Shown here piece after piece: positions 53,068-60,574 of a stretch of 64,000 nucleotides of DNA. This DNA comes from an uncultured Acidobacteriaceae bacterium. GTDB taxonomy: Bacteria; Acidobacteriota; Terriglobia; Terriglobales; Acidobacteriaceae. How positions within the stretch are numbered: position 1 is the stretch's first letter; the number at the start of each line of letters is the position of its first letter. Both the position numbers and the translations under genes were made by a program. The notes under the pieces were generated by a model, which was not told the DNA's origin, searched no databases, and saw nothing but the letters and a program-made list of their open reading frames with translations. Location: contig CAINJJ010000008.1 in the NCBI GenBank assembly GCA_903849645.1, forward strand, positions 1-64,000. Reading direction: 5' to 3'.

Positions 53068-53601
53068 CTACCAGCCCTGCCGCGCGCGCAGGCTGGTCAG
53101 GTGCGCGGTGTGGTGGCGGGAGTGCCAGTCATACAAGGCCAGCGCCTTGGCAAGGTTCTGGCGGCCCAGCTCCGGATGGTTGTAGCCCCGCTGGAACTCC
53201 TCTTCCGTCATGGCCTCCAGCAGCGCCACCCAGCGGCCGTGCAGCGCTTCAATCAGTTGCAGCGACCCATCCACGGGCAGCCAGCGGCTGTCGGGCAGGG
53301 CGGCCCATGCGCCTTCGTCGTAGGGCTTGATGGTGGGCCAGTCTTCGGTCAGCGCCAGCTTGAAGCGGATGTAGGCGTTGGCGTGGCTGTCGGCCACATG
53401 ATGCACCACCTGGCGCAGGGTCCAGCCGTCTTCGCGATAGGGCGTGTCCAGTTGCGCATCGCTCAGTCCGGCGGCGGCCGCGCGCAGCTTCGCGGGCAAT
53501 TGCCGCAGTGTCTGGATGTGCGCGCCCCTCACCCCGGCCATGGTGCTCGCCGGCGCGCTGAACCGGCCAATCGGAAATCGTAACTCGTCCAACTCTGCCA
53601 T
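53068..53601 (-). CDS. DinB/YfiT-family putative metal-dependent hydrolase
   Basis: A 177-residue protein of the YfiT/BstA type. The His triad sits in LRQVVHHVADSHANAYIRF and YDWHSRHHTAHLTSL, the pattern that binds zinc or nickel in this four-helix superfamily. The family's start RFPIGRF is present. Members act as thiol-S-transferases or hydrolases. Its stop is 6 bases from the start of the nuclease-like gene, so both are probably co-transcribed. The region upstream is repetitive and gene-free. Confidence 0.88.
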   Translation of the reverse strand: MAELDELRFPIGRFSAPASTMAGVRGAHIQTLRQLPAKLRAAAAGLSDAQLDTPYREDGWTLRQVVHHVADSHANAYIRFKLALTEDWPTIKPYDEGAWAALPDSRWLPVDGSLQLIEALHGRWVALLEAMTEEEFQRGYNHPELGRQNLAKALALYDWHSRHHTAHLTSLRARQGW

Positions 53602-53728
53602 AGCAGGAACCTTACCACGCTTCCTTGCCGATTTGAAGGTCGCGATTCTTGCAATTCCGGCGGCATTCCCACGGTGGAATTTGTCCAGGGACTCCAGTCG
53701 TGGTTCGTCCTGCCGGAGGGAGCAGGGG

Positions 53729-54010
53729 GCTTCACAGGCTGCGGAGAAACGCCACGCGGGCCGTGGAGTGAAGGCTACGGGCTCTTGAGGATGCGGAAAA
53801 ACTCATCTCGGCGCCACTTTGCAACAAGCGCACGGCTTCAGCCGGGGTCGCAAATGCAACAAAACAAACGATGGTCTTTAGCTCTTGGGCGCGTGCTTCA
53901 CAGGCTGCGGAGAAACTCATCTCGTCTCGGCCTTTTAACAAGCGCACGGCTTCAGCCGGGCCGAAGCGTACTCAAAACACACATCGGCTTCATAGGCTGC
54001 CTAAATACTC
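53729..54010. repeat. Degenerate tandem repeats, period about 114 bases
   Basis: AACAAGCGCACGGCTTCAGC (continuing CGGG) occurs at 53823 and again at 53937. GCGGAAAAACTCATCTCG at 53793 matches GCGGAGAAACTCATCTCG at 53907. Both pairs are 114 bases apart. GCTTCACAGGCTGCGGAGAA occurs at 53729 and 53895, and a worn version (GGCTTCATAGGCTGCC) ends the array near 54000. Confidence 0.75.
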
Positions 54011-54025
54011 CATCCAAGCCATCGG

Positions 54026-54091
54026 AGTGTCAGGGCACGACTTGAGTCGTGCCGCCAAAGCCAATCAAATCAGGGGGCTTTAGCCCCTGGG
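54026..54091. repeat. Interspersed paired-hairpin (REP-like) repeat, copy 2
   Basis: Bases 54026-54072 match 30372-30418 in 46 of 47 positions. The hairpin is GGCACGACTTGAGTCGTGCC, followed by the same linker and a second hairpin GGGGGCTTTAGCCCC. Same element, different locus, both in intergenic DNA. Confidence 0.85.
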
Positions 54092-54125
54092 GGAAGGCCC
54101 CACTGCCAATCCAATGTCCGAACCT

Positions 54126-54170
54126 GCTTGAGGGCCCGCTCACGCCGTCCGCGTGAACAGGCCCTCAAGC
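54126..54170 (-). terminator. Long hairpin after the His-rich microprotein gene
   Basis: GCTTGAGGGCC (54126-54136) pairs with GGCCCTCAAGC (54160-54170). Inside, TCACGC pairs with GCGTGA around a short loop. Read on the minus strand it lies 14 bases past the microprotein stop. No U-tract is evident, so it is termination-like by position and shape only. Confidence 0.5.
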
Positions 54171-54184
54171 GTCCCGGTCTTCCG

Positions 54185-54295
54185 CTACGCCTTGTGGTGG
54201 CGAGGGTGATGCTTGTGGTGATGGTGCCTGGTTGCGCCAAACGCGGGGCTCGCAAACACCATGAGGAGGAGGACTGCAGCAAGAATCTTCTTCAT
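54185..54295 (-). CDS. Secreted histidine-rich microprotein (36 residues)
   Basis: From ATG 54295 the frame gives a perfect small signal peptide (MKKILAAVLLLMVFASPAFG), then a mature part of 16 residues beginning ATRHHHHKHHPRHHKA, with eight His. It should be exported and could bind nickel, zinc, copper or acidic surfaces. Ribosome site is weak. A long hairpin follows the stop, which supports a transcript of its own. A longer frame to 54466 overlaps the divergent tldD start and is unlikely. Too small for confident family calls. Confidence 0.6.
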   Translation of the reverse strand: MKKILAAVLLLMVFASPAFGATRHHHHKHHPRHHKA

Positions 54296-54413
54296 GGAAA
54301 GACTGTAGCACGGGGTCTGCGAATGCCAAAGGGAAGGGAATCTCTGCCGAATACGTCGCCGGGGAGCGGCCCGGCATCCCCGGTATCCGCTTCCGGCGTA
54401 AACTGAAGGCACG

Positions 54414-55883
54414 ATGACCTCACTGGCCGCCTTCCCCCCTCTTGACTCATCCCAATCCGAAAACAAGCGCTATTTCTTTCAGAAGTATGGCATCACGGAG
54501 GGCCTGCTCGAACGCTGCCTCGGAGAGGCTCTCGCGGCGGGCGGCGACTACGCCGACCTCTACTTCGAGTCCGTCACCGCCACGGCCCTCGGCGTCGATG
54601 AGCAGATTGTGAAGTCCGCCAGCCAAGGCACCAGCGCCGGCTGCGGCATCCGCGTCCTCTCCGGCGAGCGCACCGGCTACGCCTATACTGACAACCTCAG
54701 CCCCGAGCGTCTGCTCCACGCCGCCCGTACCGCCGCGCTCATCGCCTCCGGCCCCGCCAAGCAGACCGTGCAGGGCTTTGTCGAGGCGCCGACCGCCGAC
54801 CTCTATCCCGTTCCCCTGGGAGGCTTTGGCCTCGACCTGGCCGCCCGCCTCGAACTCATCCTGCGCGCCGACCGGGCCGCCCGCGCCTTTGACCACCGTA
54901 TCGTCCAGGTCCGCGCCAGCTACGCCGAGGAGCTGCGGCGCATCCTCATTGCCGCCTCCGATGGGGCCTTTGCCAGCGACACCCAGCCCCTCTGCCGCCT
55001 CAACGTCTTTGTCATCGCCAAAGACGAGGCCAACACCACCAAGGGCTCGGCTGGGGGCGGCGGACGCGCCGGCCTCGATCAATTCATCGGCTCCAAAAGC
55101 CCCGAGACCCTGGCCCGCGAGGCCGCCCGCGGCGCCATCTTGCAGCTCGGCGCCGTTCCCGCCCCCGCAGGAGAAATGCAGGTTGTCCTCGGTCCCGGCT
55201 GGCCCGGCATCCTGCTCCATGAGGCGGTGGGCCACGGACTCGAAGCGGACTTCAACCGCAAAAAGACCTCGGCCTTTGCCGGGCTCATCGGCCAGTCGGT
55301 CGCCAGTTCCAAGGTCACGGTGGTCGATAACGGCACCATGGCCGGCAGGCGCGGCTCGCTCAACGTGGACGACGAAGGCACCGCCACGCAGGAGACCGTT
55401 CTGATTGAAGGCGGCGTCCTCCGCGGCTACCTCACCGACAAGCTATCGGCGCGCCTGATGGGCGCCGCCAACACCGGCTCGGGCCGCCGCGAAAGCTACC
55501 AGTCCATCCCCATGCCGCGCATGACCAACACCTACATGCTGGCCGGCGAGGATGCGCCTGAAGACATCCTGCGCTCCGTCAAGCGCGGACTCTATGCCGT
55601 CAACTTTGGCGGCGGCCAGGTGGACATCACCAACGGCAAGTTTGTCTTCTCCGCCTCCGAGGCCTACCTCATTGAAGACGGCAAGATCACCGCCCCGGTG
55701 CGCGACGCCACCCTCATCGGCAACGGCCCCGAGGCCCTGAAATATGTCTCCATGGTCGGCCACGACCTCAAGCTGGACGAAGGCATCGGCACCTGCGGCA
55801 AGGACGGCCAAAGCGTCCCCGTAGGCGTTGGCATGCCCACCATCAAGCTTGACAAGATGACGGTGGGTGGCACGGGCAGGTGA
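54414..55883 (+). CDS. tldD: TldD-family metalloprotease
   Basis: A 489-residue TldD protein. The metal motif is HEAVGH (residues 269-274), followed by the TldD signatures NRKKTSAFAGLIGQ, VVDNGTMAGRRGSLNVDDEG and the Gly-rich MGAANTGSGRRESYQSIPMP. With TldE (PmbA) it forms a protease chamber that degrades unfolded peptides and matures some RiPPs. The partner gene tldE is not next to it: panC lies convergently downstream. AAGG lies a few bases before the ATG. Confidence 0.93.
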   Translation: MTSLAAFPPLDSSQSENKRYFFQKYGITEGLLERCLGEALAAGGDYADLYFESVTATALGVDEQIVKSASQGTSAGCGIRVLSGERTGYAYTDNLSPERLLHAARTAALIASGPAKQTVQGFVEAPTADLYPVPLGGFGLDLAARLELILRADRAARAFDHRIVQVRASYAEELRRILIAASDGAFASDTQPLCRLNVFVIAKDEANTTKGSAGGGGRAGLDQFIGSKSPETLAREAARGAILQLGAVPAPAGEMQVVLGPGWPGILLHEAVGHGLEADFNRKKTSAFAGLIGQSVASSKVTVVDNGTMAGRRGSLNVDDEGTATQETVLIEGGVLRGYLTDKLSARLMGAANTGSGRRESYQSIPMPRMTNTYMLAGEDAPEDILRSVKRGLYAVNFGGGQVDITNGKFVFSASEAYLIEDGKITAPVRDATLIGNGPEALKYVSMVGHDLKLDEGIGTCGKDGQSVPVGVGMPTIKLDKMTVGGTGR

Positions 55884-55988
55884 CGCATCCAAACTCGGAA
55901 CGCAGGGCGCCCGCATGATTCCCATGCGACCAGAGATTTGAGTTGAGCTGGCTGCAGCCGGTTCCTGCTGACCTTCCGGAGGCGGAGA

Positions 55989-56834
55989 TCAGGCCAAGAT
56001 CGTGTTATCGATGAGCCGCGTTGCGCCCACCCAGGCGGCCACCGCAAAAAGCGTCCCAGGCAGGGCAGTTTCTGCGGGTTCCAGCGTGGCCCAGTCCACC
56101 AACTCGACGTAATCGATGCGGACTTCGGGTTCGGCGGCAAAGATCCGGCGCGCGGCCGAGACCAGCGCGGAGGCAGTGCGTTGCCCCTTGGCAACCAGGG
56201 CCTCCACCCGCCGGACAGCCCGGCTCAGAACCAGCGCCTGCCTGTGCTCTTCCGGGCTTAGATAGATGTTCCTGGAACTGAGGGCCAGACCGTCCGGCTC
56301 GCGGATGATGGGGCAGACGACGACCTCTGTGGGGAAGCGCAAGTCGGTGACCATGCGGCGAAGAACGGCCACCTGCGCGGCGTCCTTCTGGCCAAAGAAG
56401 ACCCGGTCCGGCTCGGCGGCCAGCAGCAGCTTGGCGACAACCGTGGCCACTCCGCGAAAATGGCCGGGGCGGGAGGCTCCGTCGAGGCGGCCACTCAGCC
56501 CTTCCACCTCCACGAAGCTCGCCGCGCCTTCCGGATAGAGCTCCTCGACGGTGGGTGCAAAGACCACCCCTGCTCCCTCCCCGCTGACCAGCGCGCAGTC
56601 GGCGTCAAAGGAGCGCGGGTAGCGGGAAAAGTCTTCGTTCGGTCCGAACTGGGTGGGATTCACAAAGATGCTGACCGCCACCTTGTCACAGGAGGCCACG
56701 GCCGCCTGAATCAGGGAGGCGTGCCCGGCGTGGAGAGCGCCCATGGTGGGCACCAGGCCCAGGGTCTTGCCATCGCGGCGATGGGTGCGCGCCAGGCGGC
56801 GAAGGTCGCTCACGGAATGGAGAATCCTCATCAT
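55989..56834 (-). CDS. panC: Pantothenate synthetase
   Basis: PanC joins pantoate and beta-alanine with ATP. The 281-residue protein has the HxGH nucleotide motif in GLVPTMGALHAGHASLIQ, then VSIFVNPTQFGPNEDFSRYP, FFGQKDAAQVAVLRRMV and ALSSRNIYLSPEEH (KMSKS-like). The ATG at 56834 overlaps the panB stop by four bases (ATGA). So panB and panC are translation-coupled, panB first. panD (aspartate decarboxylase) is not in the window. Confidence 0.96.
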   Translation of the reverse strand: MMRILHSVSDLRRLARTHRRDGKTLGLVPTMGALHAGHASLIQAAVASCDKVAVSIFVNPTQFGPNEDFSRYPRSFDADCALVSGEGAGVVFAPTVEELYPEGAASFVEVEGLSGRLDGASRPGHFRGVATVVAKLLLAAEPDRVFFGQKDAAQVAVLRRMVTDLRFPTEVVVCPIIREPDGLALSSRNIYLSPEEHRQALVLSRAVRRVEALVAKGQRTASALVSAARRIFAAEPEVRIDYVELVDWATLEPAETALPGTLFAVAAWVGATRLIDNTILA

Positions 56835-57751
56835 GCCTTGCGCAGCGCCCTCGTCTTCTGGATGGTCCGGCCGGGACCAAGCGCACCCCGCGCGGCCTCC
56901 GGCAGGTGGTAGCTCTCTTCGTCCGAGGGGAAGGCGCGATGCTCCACGTCTTCGCGGTAGTGCTCCACGGCCGAGCGCATCAGCCCGCCCAGGTCGGCAT
57001 AGCGGCGGACAAACTTGGCGGCGGGGGCGAAGGTGAGGCCGAGCAGGTCATGGAAAACGAGAATCTGGCCGTCGCACTCGGGGCCAGCACCGATGCCGAT
57101 GGTGGGAATGGGCAGCTCGGCGGTGATGGCGGCCGCCACCTCCCTGGGAATCCCCTCCAGAACCAGCGCCCCGGCCCCGGCATCGGCAAGGGCCTGCGCG
57201 TCAGCCTGGAGCTGCTTTACCGTCTCCGTCGTCCGCGCCTGCACGCGGTATCCGCCCATGCGGTGGATGCTCTGCGGGGTCAGGCCGAGGTGGCCGATGA
57301 CGGGAATCTCGGCCTCGGTAAGGGCGCGCACCAGCTCTACCCTGGGACCTTCGATCTTGACCGCTTCGGCGCCTGCCTCCTTCACAAAACGGACGGCGTT
57401 GGCCAGACCCTCGGCCACCGTGCCGTGATAGCTGCCGAAGGGCATGTCGGCCACCACCAGCGCGCGCCGCACCGCGCGGCGCACGGCACGGGTGTGATGC
57501 AGCATCTCGTCCACCGTCACGGCCAGGGTATTGTCGTGGCCCAGCACCACCATGGCCAGTGAGTCGCCCACCAGGATCAGGTCGATTCCCGCCTCGTCCA
57601 CAAGCCGCGAGGTGGCGTAGTCATAGGCGGTGAGAGCGGATATGGGTCTTCCCTGCCGCTTCATCTCAGCAAGCGCAGGCATGGTCACTTTGGGGATGGA
57701 GGCATCGTGGGGCGCGGGGCGTACGCCGCCGGGGAAGGAAGTGAGGCTCAT
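56831..57751 (-). CDS. panB: 3-methyl-2-oxobutanoate hydroxymethyltransferase
   Basis: PanB makes ketopantoate from ketoisovalerate and methylene-THF, the first committed step to pantothenate. The 306-residue TIM-barrel enzyme has ISALTAYDYATSRLVDEAGI, then LVGDSLAMVVLGHDNTLAVT, VVADMPFGSYHG and AVKIEGPR. PVIGHLGLTPQSIHRMGGY follows. ATG 57751 follows GGAG by a few bases; the longer frame upstream is spurious. It is divergent from the CE4 deacetylase gene. Confidence 0.96.
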   Translation of the reverse strand: MSLTSFPGGVRPAPHDASIPKVTMPALAEMKRQGRPISALTAYDYATSRLVDEAGIDLILVGDSLAMVVLGHDNTLAVTVDEMLHHTRAVRRAVRRALVVADMPFGSYHGTVAEGLANAVRFVKEAGAEAVKIEGPRVELVRALTEAEIPVIGHLGLTPQSIHRMGGYRVQARTTETVKQLQADAQALADAGAGALVLEGIPREVAAAITAELPIPTIGIGAGPECDGQILVFHDLLGLTFAPAAKFVRRYADLGGLMRSAVEHYREDVEHRAFPSDEESYHLPEAARGALGPGRTIQKTRALRKA

Positions 57752-57900
57752 GTTTTCTCCAGTGCCGCTCCGTACGCGCAGGATGCAGCCCGAACAAGCC
57801 GAGTATACGCCCCACCGCGGCCCGGAATGCAATGGGCGCGCCCCGGATGAAGGTGTGCGCCGGTTGCGGGAGACCCGCGCCGGGGGGCACACTGGGAGAG

Positions 57901-58650
57901 ATGATTTCCGCGCTTGAGACCGGATGGACTGCTGGGCTAGCAACGTTTGCGAGCCTGGGGCTTGCCGCGGGAGGTTTTGCCTACGCATCGCTCTGGCCCG
58001 CTTCCCAGATCTTTGGGGCTACGCTGATTGCCCCCAGCCGGCCCGGTGAGCTGGCCCTGACCTTTGACGATGGACCCAATCCCGCCTGGACGCCGCAGTT
58101 GCTGGATATGCTGGCCGCGCATGAGGTGAAGGCGACGTTCTTTCTGGTGGGACGCTACGCGGAGTCCGAACCGGAACTCGTACGGCGCATCGCAGCCGCC
58201 GGGCACCTGGTGGGAAATCACTCCTGGAGCCACCCCAACCTGGCCCTGACCGCGGCGGACAAGATGCGCGAGGAGCTGACCCGGACAAGCCAGACACTGG
58301 AACAGGTTGCGGGAGCGCCGGTGCGGTTTTTCCGACCGCCGTTTGGGGCGCGCAGGCCGCTGGTGCTGCGAACAGCCCGCGAACTGGGGCTCATCCCGGT
58401 GCTCTGGAACGGCATCACCAACGACTGGAGCGAGCCCTCGGAGGAGCGGATTGCCGCCAGTCTGACGCGTTCCATTGAGCAGGCCGGGCGCCGCGGCCGG
58501 GCGGCGAACATCGTCCTGCACGACGGCGGTCACCTGGCGCTGGGCGCCAACCGCGGACCATCCGTGGCAGCCGCGGGGCGGCTGGTGCGGCAGTACAAGG
58601 GGAGCCGGCAGTTTGTCACCCTGGATGCGTGGGCCGCGACTGCCAACTGA
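57901..58650 (+). CDS. Polysaccharide deacetylase family protein (CE4/NodB)
   Basis: A 249-residue protein with an N-terminal membrane helix (ATFASLGLAAGGFAYASLW) and a NodB domain. Motif 1 is LALTFDDGPNPAW (catalytic and metal Asp), motif 2 is GNHSWSHPNLAL (metal His pair) and motif 3 is RFFRPPFGARRP. The late motif is NIVLHDGGH. It should remove acetyl groups from N-acetylated sugars of peptidoglycan or exopolysaccharide outside the membrane. GGGAGAG precedes ATG 57901. It is convergent with hemL. Confidence 0.9.
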   Translation: MISALETGWTAGLATFASLGLAAGGFAYASLWPASQIFGATLIAPSRPGELALTFDDGPNPAWTPQLLDMLAAHEVKATFFLVGRYAESEPELVRRIAAAGHLVGNHSWSHPNLALTAADKMREELTRTSQTLEQVAGAPVRFFRPPFGARRPLVLRTARELGLIPVLWNGITNDWSEPSEERIAASLTRSIEQAGRRGRAANIVLHDGGHLALGANRGPSVAAAGRLVRQYKGSRQFVTLDAWAATAN

Positions 58651-58682
58651 TCGCACCCAGCCGCCGCCGCATTTGCCGAATT

Positions 58683-60002
58683 TCAGCCGGCCAGGACTGC
58701 CTTGAAGGCTTCGCGCGCTGCTGCGACCGTGGCGGCCACTTCCGCCTCCCCATGCGCCGCGCCCAGGAACATGGCCTCGAACTGCGAGGGCGGCAGCCAG
58801 ACGCCCTGGTCAAGCATCGACCGGTGGAAGCGCCCGAAGGCGGCTGTGTCGGACCTGGCCGCGTCGTCGTAGTTGATGACCGCGCCGGGCGTAAAGAACC
58901 ACGTCCACATGGAGCCAACCCGGTTGAGGGTCAGCGGGATGCCGGCCGAGGCAGCTTCGGCGGCCACTCCCTCGGCGACCGCTTTGGATGTCGCCTCAAG
59001 CTGGGGGTAGACCTCCGCGGCGTGCGCCTGCAGGTAGCCGACCGTGGCGATGCCCGCAGCCATGGCCAGCGGGTTGCCGCTCAGGGTTCCGGCCTGATAG
59101 ACGGGACCCAGCGGAGCCAGCATGTCCATGAAGGCGCGCTTTCCTCCGAAGACGCCCACCGGCAGTCCGCCACCGACGATCTTGCCCAGCGTGACCAGGT
59201 CAGCGTCCAGCCCGTAGAGTTGCAGGGCGCCGCCCAGCGAGACGCGGAAGCCGGTCATGACTTCGTCAGCGATAAGCAGGGCACCCTCGCGGGCTGTCAC
59301 GGCGCGCAGGGCGGCCAGGTAGCCGGGGGCGGGCGCAATGCAGCCGGCGTTGCCCACCACAGGCTCCAGGATGATGGCCGCGATAGCTCCTGGATGCGCC
59401 GCAAAGGCGGCTTCCACTGCGGGAATATCGTTGTAAGGCAGGGCCAGCGTGAGCTGGGCGATCTCCTCCGGCACCCCGGCCGAGCCGGGAATTCCAAGCG
59501 TCGCCACTCCGGAGCCGGCCTTGACCAGAAGCCCGTCCGCGTGGCCGTGATAGCAGCCTTCAAATTTGATAATGATCTTGCGCCCCGTTGCCGCCCGCGC
59601 CAGTCGAATGGCCGACATGGTGGCCTCGGTGCCGGAACTGACGAAGCGCAGCTTCTCGATTGCGGGGAAGCAGGTGGTCACCAGCTCCGCGAGATCCGCT
59701 TCCGTGGCCGTGGAAGCTCCGTAGCTGGCCGAGTTGCGCGCCGCCCGCTCAATGGCTTCCACCACGGGCGGAAAGGCGTGGCCCAGAATCATCGGCCCCC
59801 AGGAGCCGAAGTAGTCGATATAGCGGTTGCCGTCCGCATCCGTGAGCCAGGCGCCTTCTGCCTTCTCGATGAACGGCGGCGCTCCGCCCACCGCCCGGAA
59901 GGCCCGGACAGGCGAGTTCACGCCGCCGGGGAAGAAGCGCTCGGCGCGCTGCTGCAGGGCATGGGAACGGGTGCGGTCGGGGGACAAAATCAGGGAACTC
60001 AT
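58683..60002 (-). CDS. hemL: Glutamate-1-semialdehyde 2,1-aminomutase
   Basis: HemL converts glutamate-1-semialdehyde to 5-aminolevulinate with PLP, the C5 route to tetrapyrroles. The 439-residue protein has [12 protein letters not shown], then [51 protein letters not shown] and the PLP Lys in [19 protein letters not shown] (near residue 274). [11 protein letters not shown] is also seen. Normal length. hemW is elsewhere in the window, other tetrapyrrole genes are not. Confidence 0.96.
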   Translation of the reverse strand: MSSLILSPDRTRSHALQQRAERFFPGGVNSPVRAFRAVGGAPPFIEKAEGAWLTDADGNRYIDYFGSWGPMILGHAFPPVVEAIERAARNSASYGASTATEADLAELVTTCFPAIEKLRFVSSGTEATMSAIRLARAATGRKIIIKFEGCYHGHADGLLVKAGSGVATLGIPGSAGVPEEIAQLTLALPYNDIPAVEAAFAAHPGAIAAIILEPVVGNAGCIAPAPGYLAALRAVTAREGALLIADEVMTGFRVSLGGALQLYGLDADLVTLGKIVGGGLPVGVFGGKRAFMDMLAPLGPVYQAGTLSGNPLAMAAGIATVGYLQAHAAEVYPQLEATSKAVAEGVAAEAASAGIPLTLNRVGSMWTWFFTPGAVINYDDAARSDTAAFGRFHRSMLDQGVWLPPSQFEAMFLGAAHGEAEVAATVAAAREAFKAVLAG

Positions 60003-60082
60003 GGTGCGTCCAGTATAGAGGGCGAAAGCGTCATCTCCCCGCGAATTGAATCAGCGGGGGACTGCGCCGCATCCCGTCAAGT

Positions 60083-60556
60083 GTGCACCCATTCGAGCAA
60101 CTCGGCGGCCGCCTGCTGGTAATCTTCGATGGCCATTGCGGGCTGTGTGACCGGGCCGTGCGCTGGCTCGTGGCGCGTGACCGGGGCGACCGGCTGCGCT
60201 TTGCCGCCTCCGCATCGCCGTTGGTGGCCGCTCTGCTGGAGCGGAATGGCTTCAGTGCCACGCCAGAAGCTTCGGCCCCCGGAACCATCCTGGTGGTGAC
60301 TGCTCCGGGCGAGCCGGCGGAGAGAGTGCTGGTCCGCTCCGCGGCAGTCATCGCGCTGCTTGGCGAATTGCCCCGCCCCTGGCCTGCCTTCGCCTGGGTT
60401 CTGGGGCTCGTGCCCATGATTCTTCGCGATGCCGGCTACCGCCTGGTTGCCCGGTTCCGCTACCGGATTTGGGGACGGCTGGAGAGCTGCCCACTCCCCA
60501 CACCGGAACAGCGGGGGAAGTTCCTCGAGTCTCCCCGTTCCATCTCCCCCGACTAA
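60083..60556 (+). CDS. DCC1-like thiol-disulfide oxidoreductase family protein (DUF393)
   Basis: A 157-residue protein with the DUF393 start LLVIFDGHCGLCDRAVRWLV, where D-G-x-C-x-x-C is the thioredoxin-like motif. Next come RLRFAASASPLVAALL, the middle ERVLVRSAAVIALLGEL, and a C-terminal helix rich in Trp and Arg (AFAWVLGLVPMILRDAGYRL). The end of the protein, GRLESC onward, is typical. Predicted to be a redox protein of unknown partner. GTG 60083 is the likely start. It is divergent from hemL and converges on the GtaA-like gene. Confidence 0.85.
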   Translation: MHPFEQLGGRLLVIFDGHCGLCDRAVRWLVARDRGDRLRFAASASPLVAALLERNGFSATPEASAPGTILVVTAPGEPAERVLVRSAAVIALLGELPRPWPAFAWVLGLVPMILRDAGYRLVARFRYRIWGRLESCPLPTPEQRGKFLESPRSISPD

Positions 60557-60574
60557 CCCCAGGCCCCTCTCTCG

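Larger units (their letters stand above)
53602..54184. other. Gene-free repetitive stretch
   Basis: About 580 bases without a supported gene. It carries tandem degenerate repeats (53729-54010), the second copy of the paired-hairpin element (54026-54091) and a long hairpin (54126-54170). All ORFs here are short and repetitive. Confidence 0.75.

Noticed and set aside
53729..54010. Tandem repeats as a CRISPR array
   Set aside because: Only two or three degenerate units, period about 114 bases, no uniform short spacers and no cas genes anywhere in the window.
57752..57988. Long N-terminus of PanB
   Set aside because: The extension is Arg/Ser/Pro-rich without homology, and a ribosome site lies just before ATG 57751.
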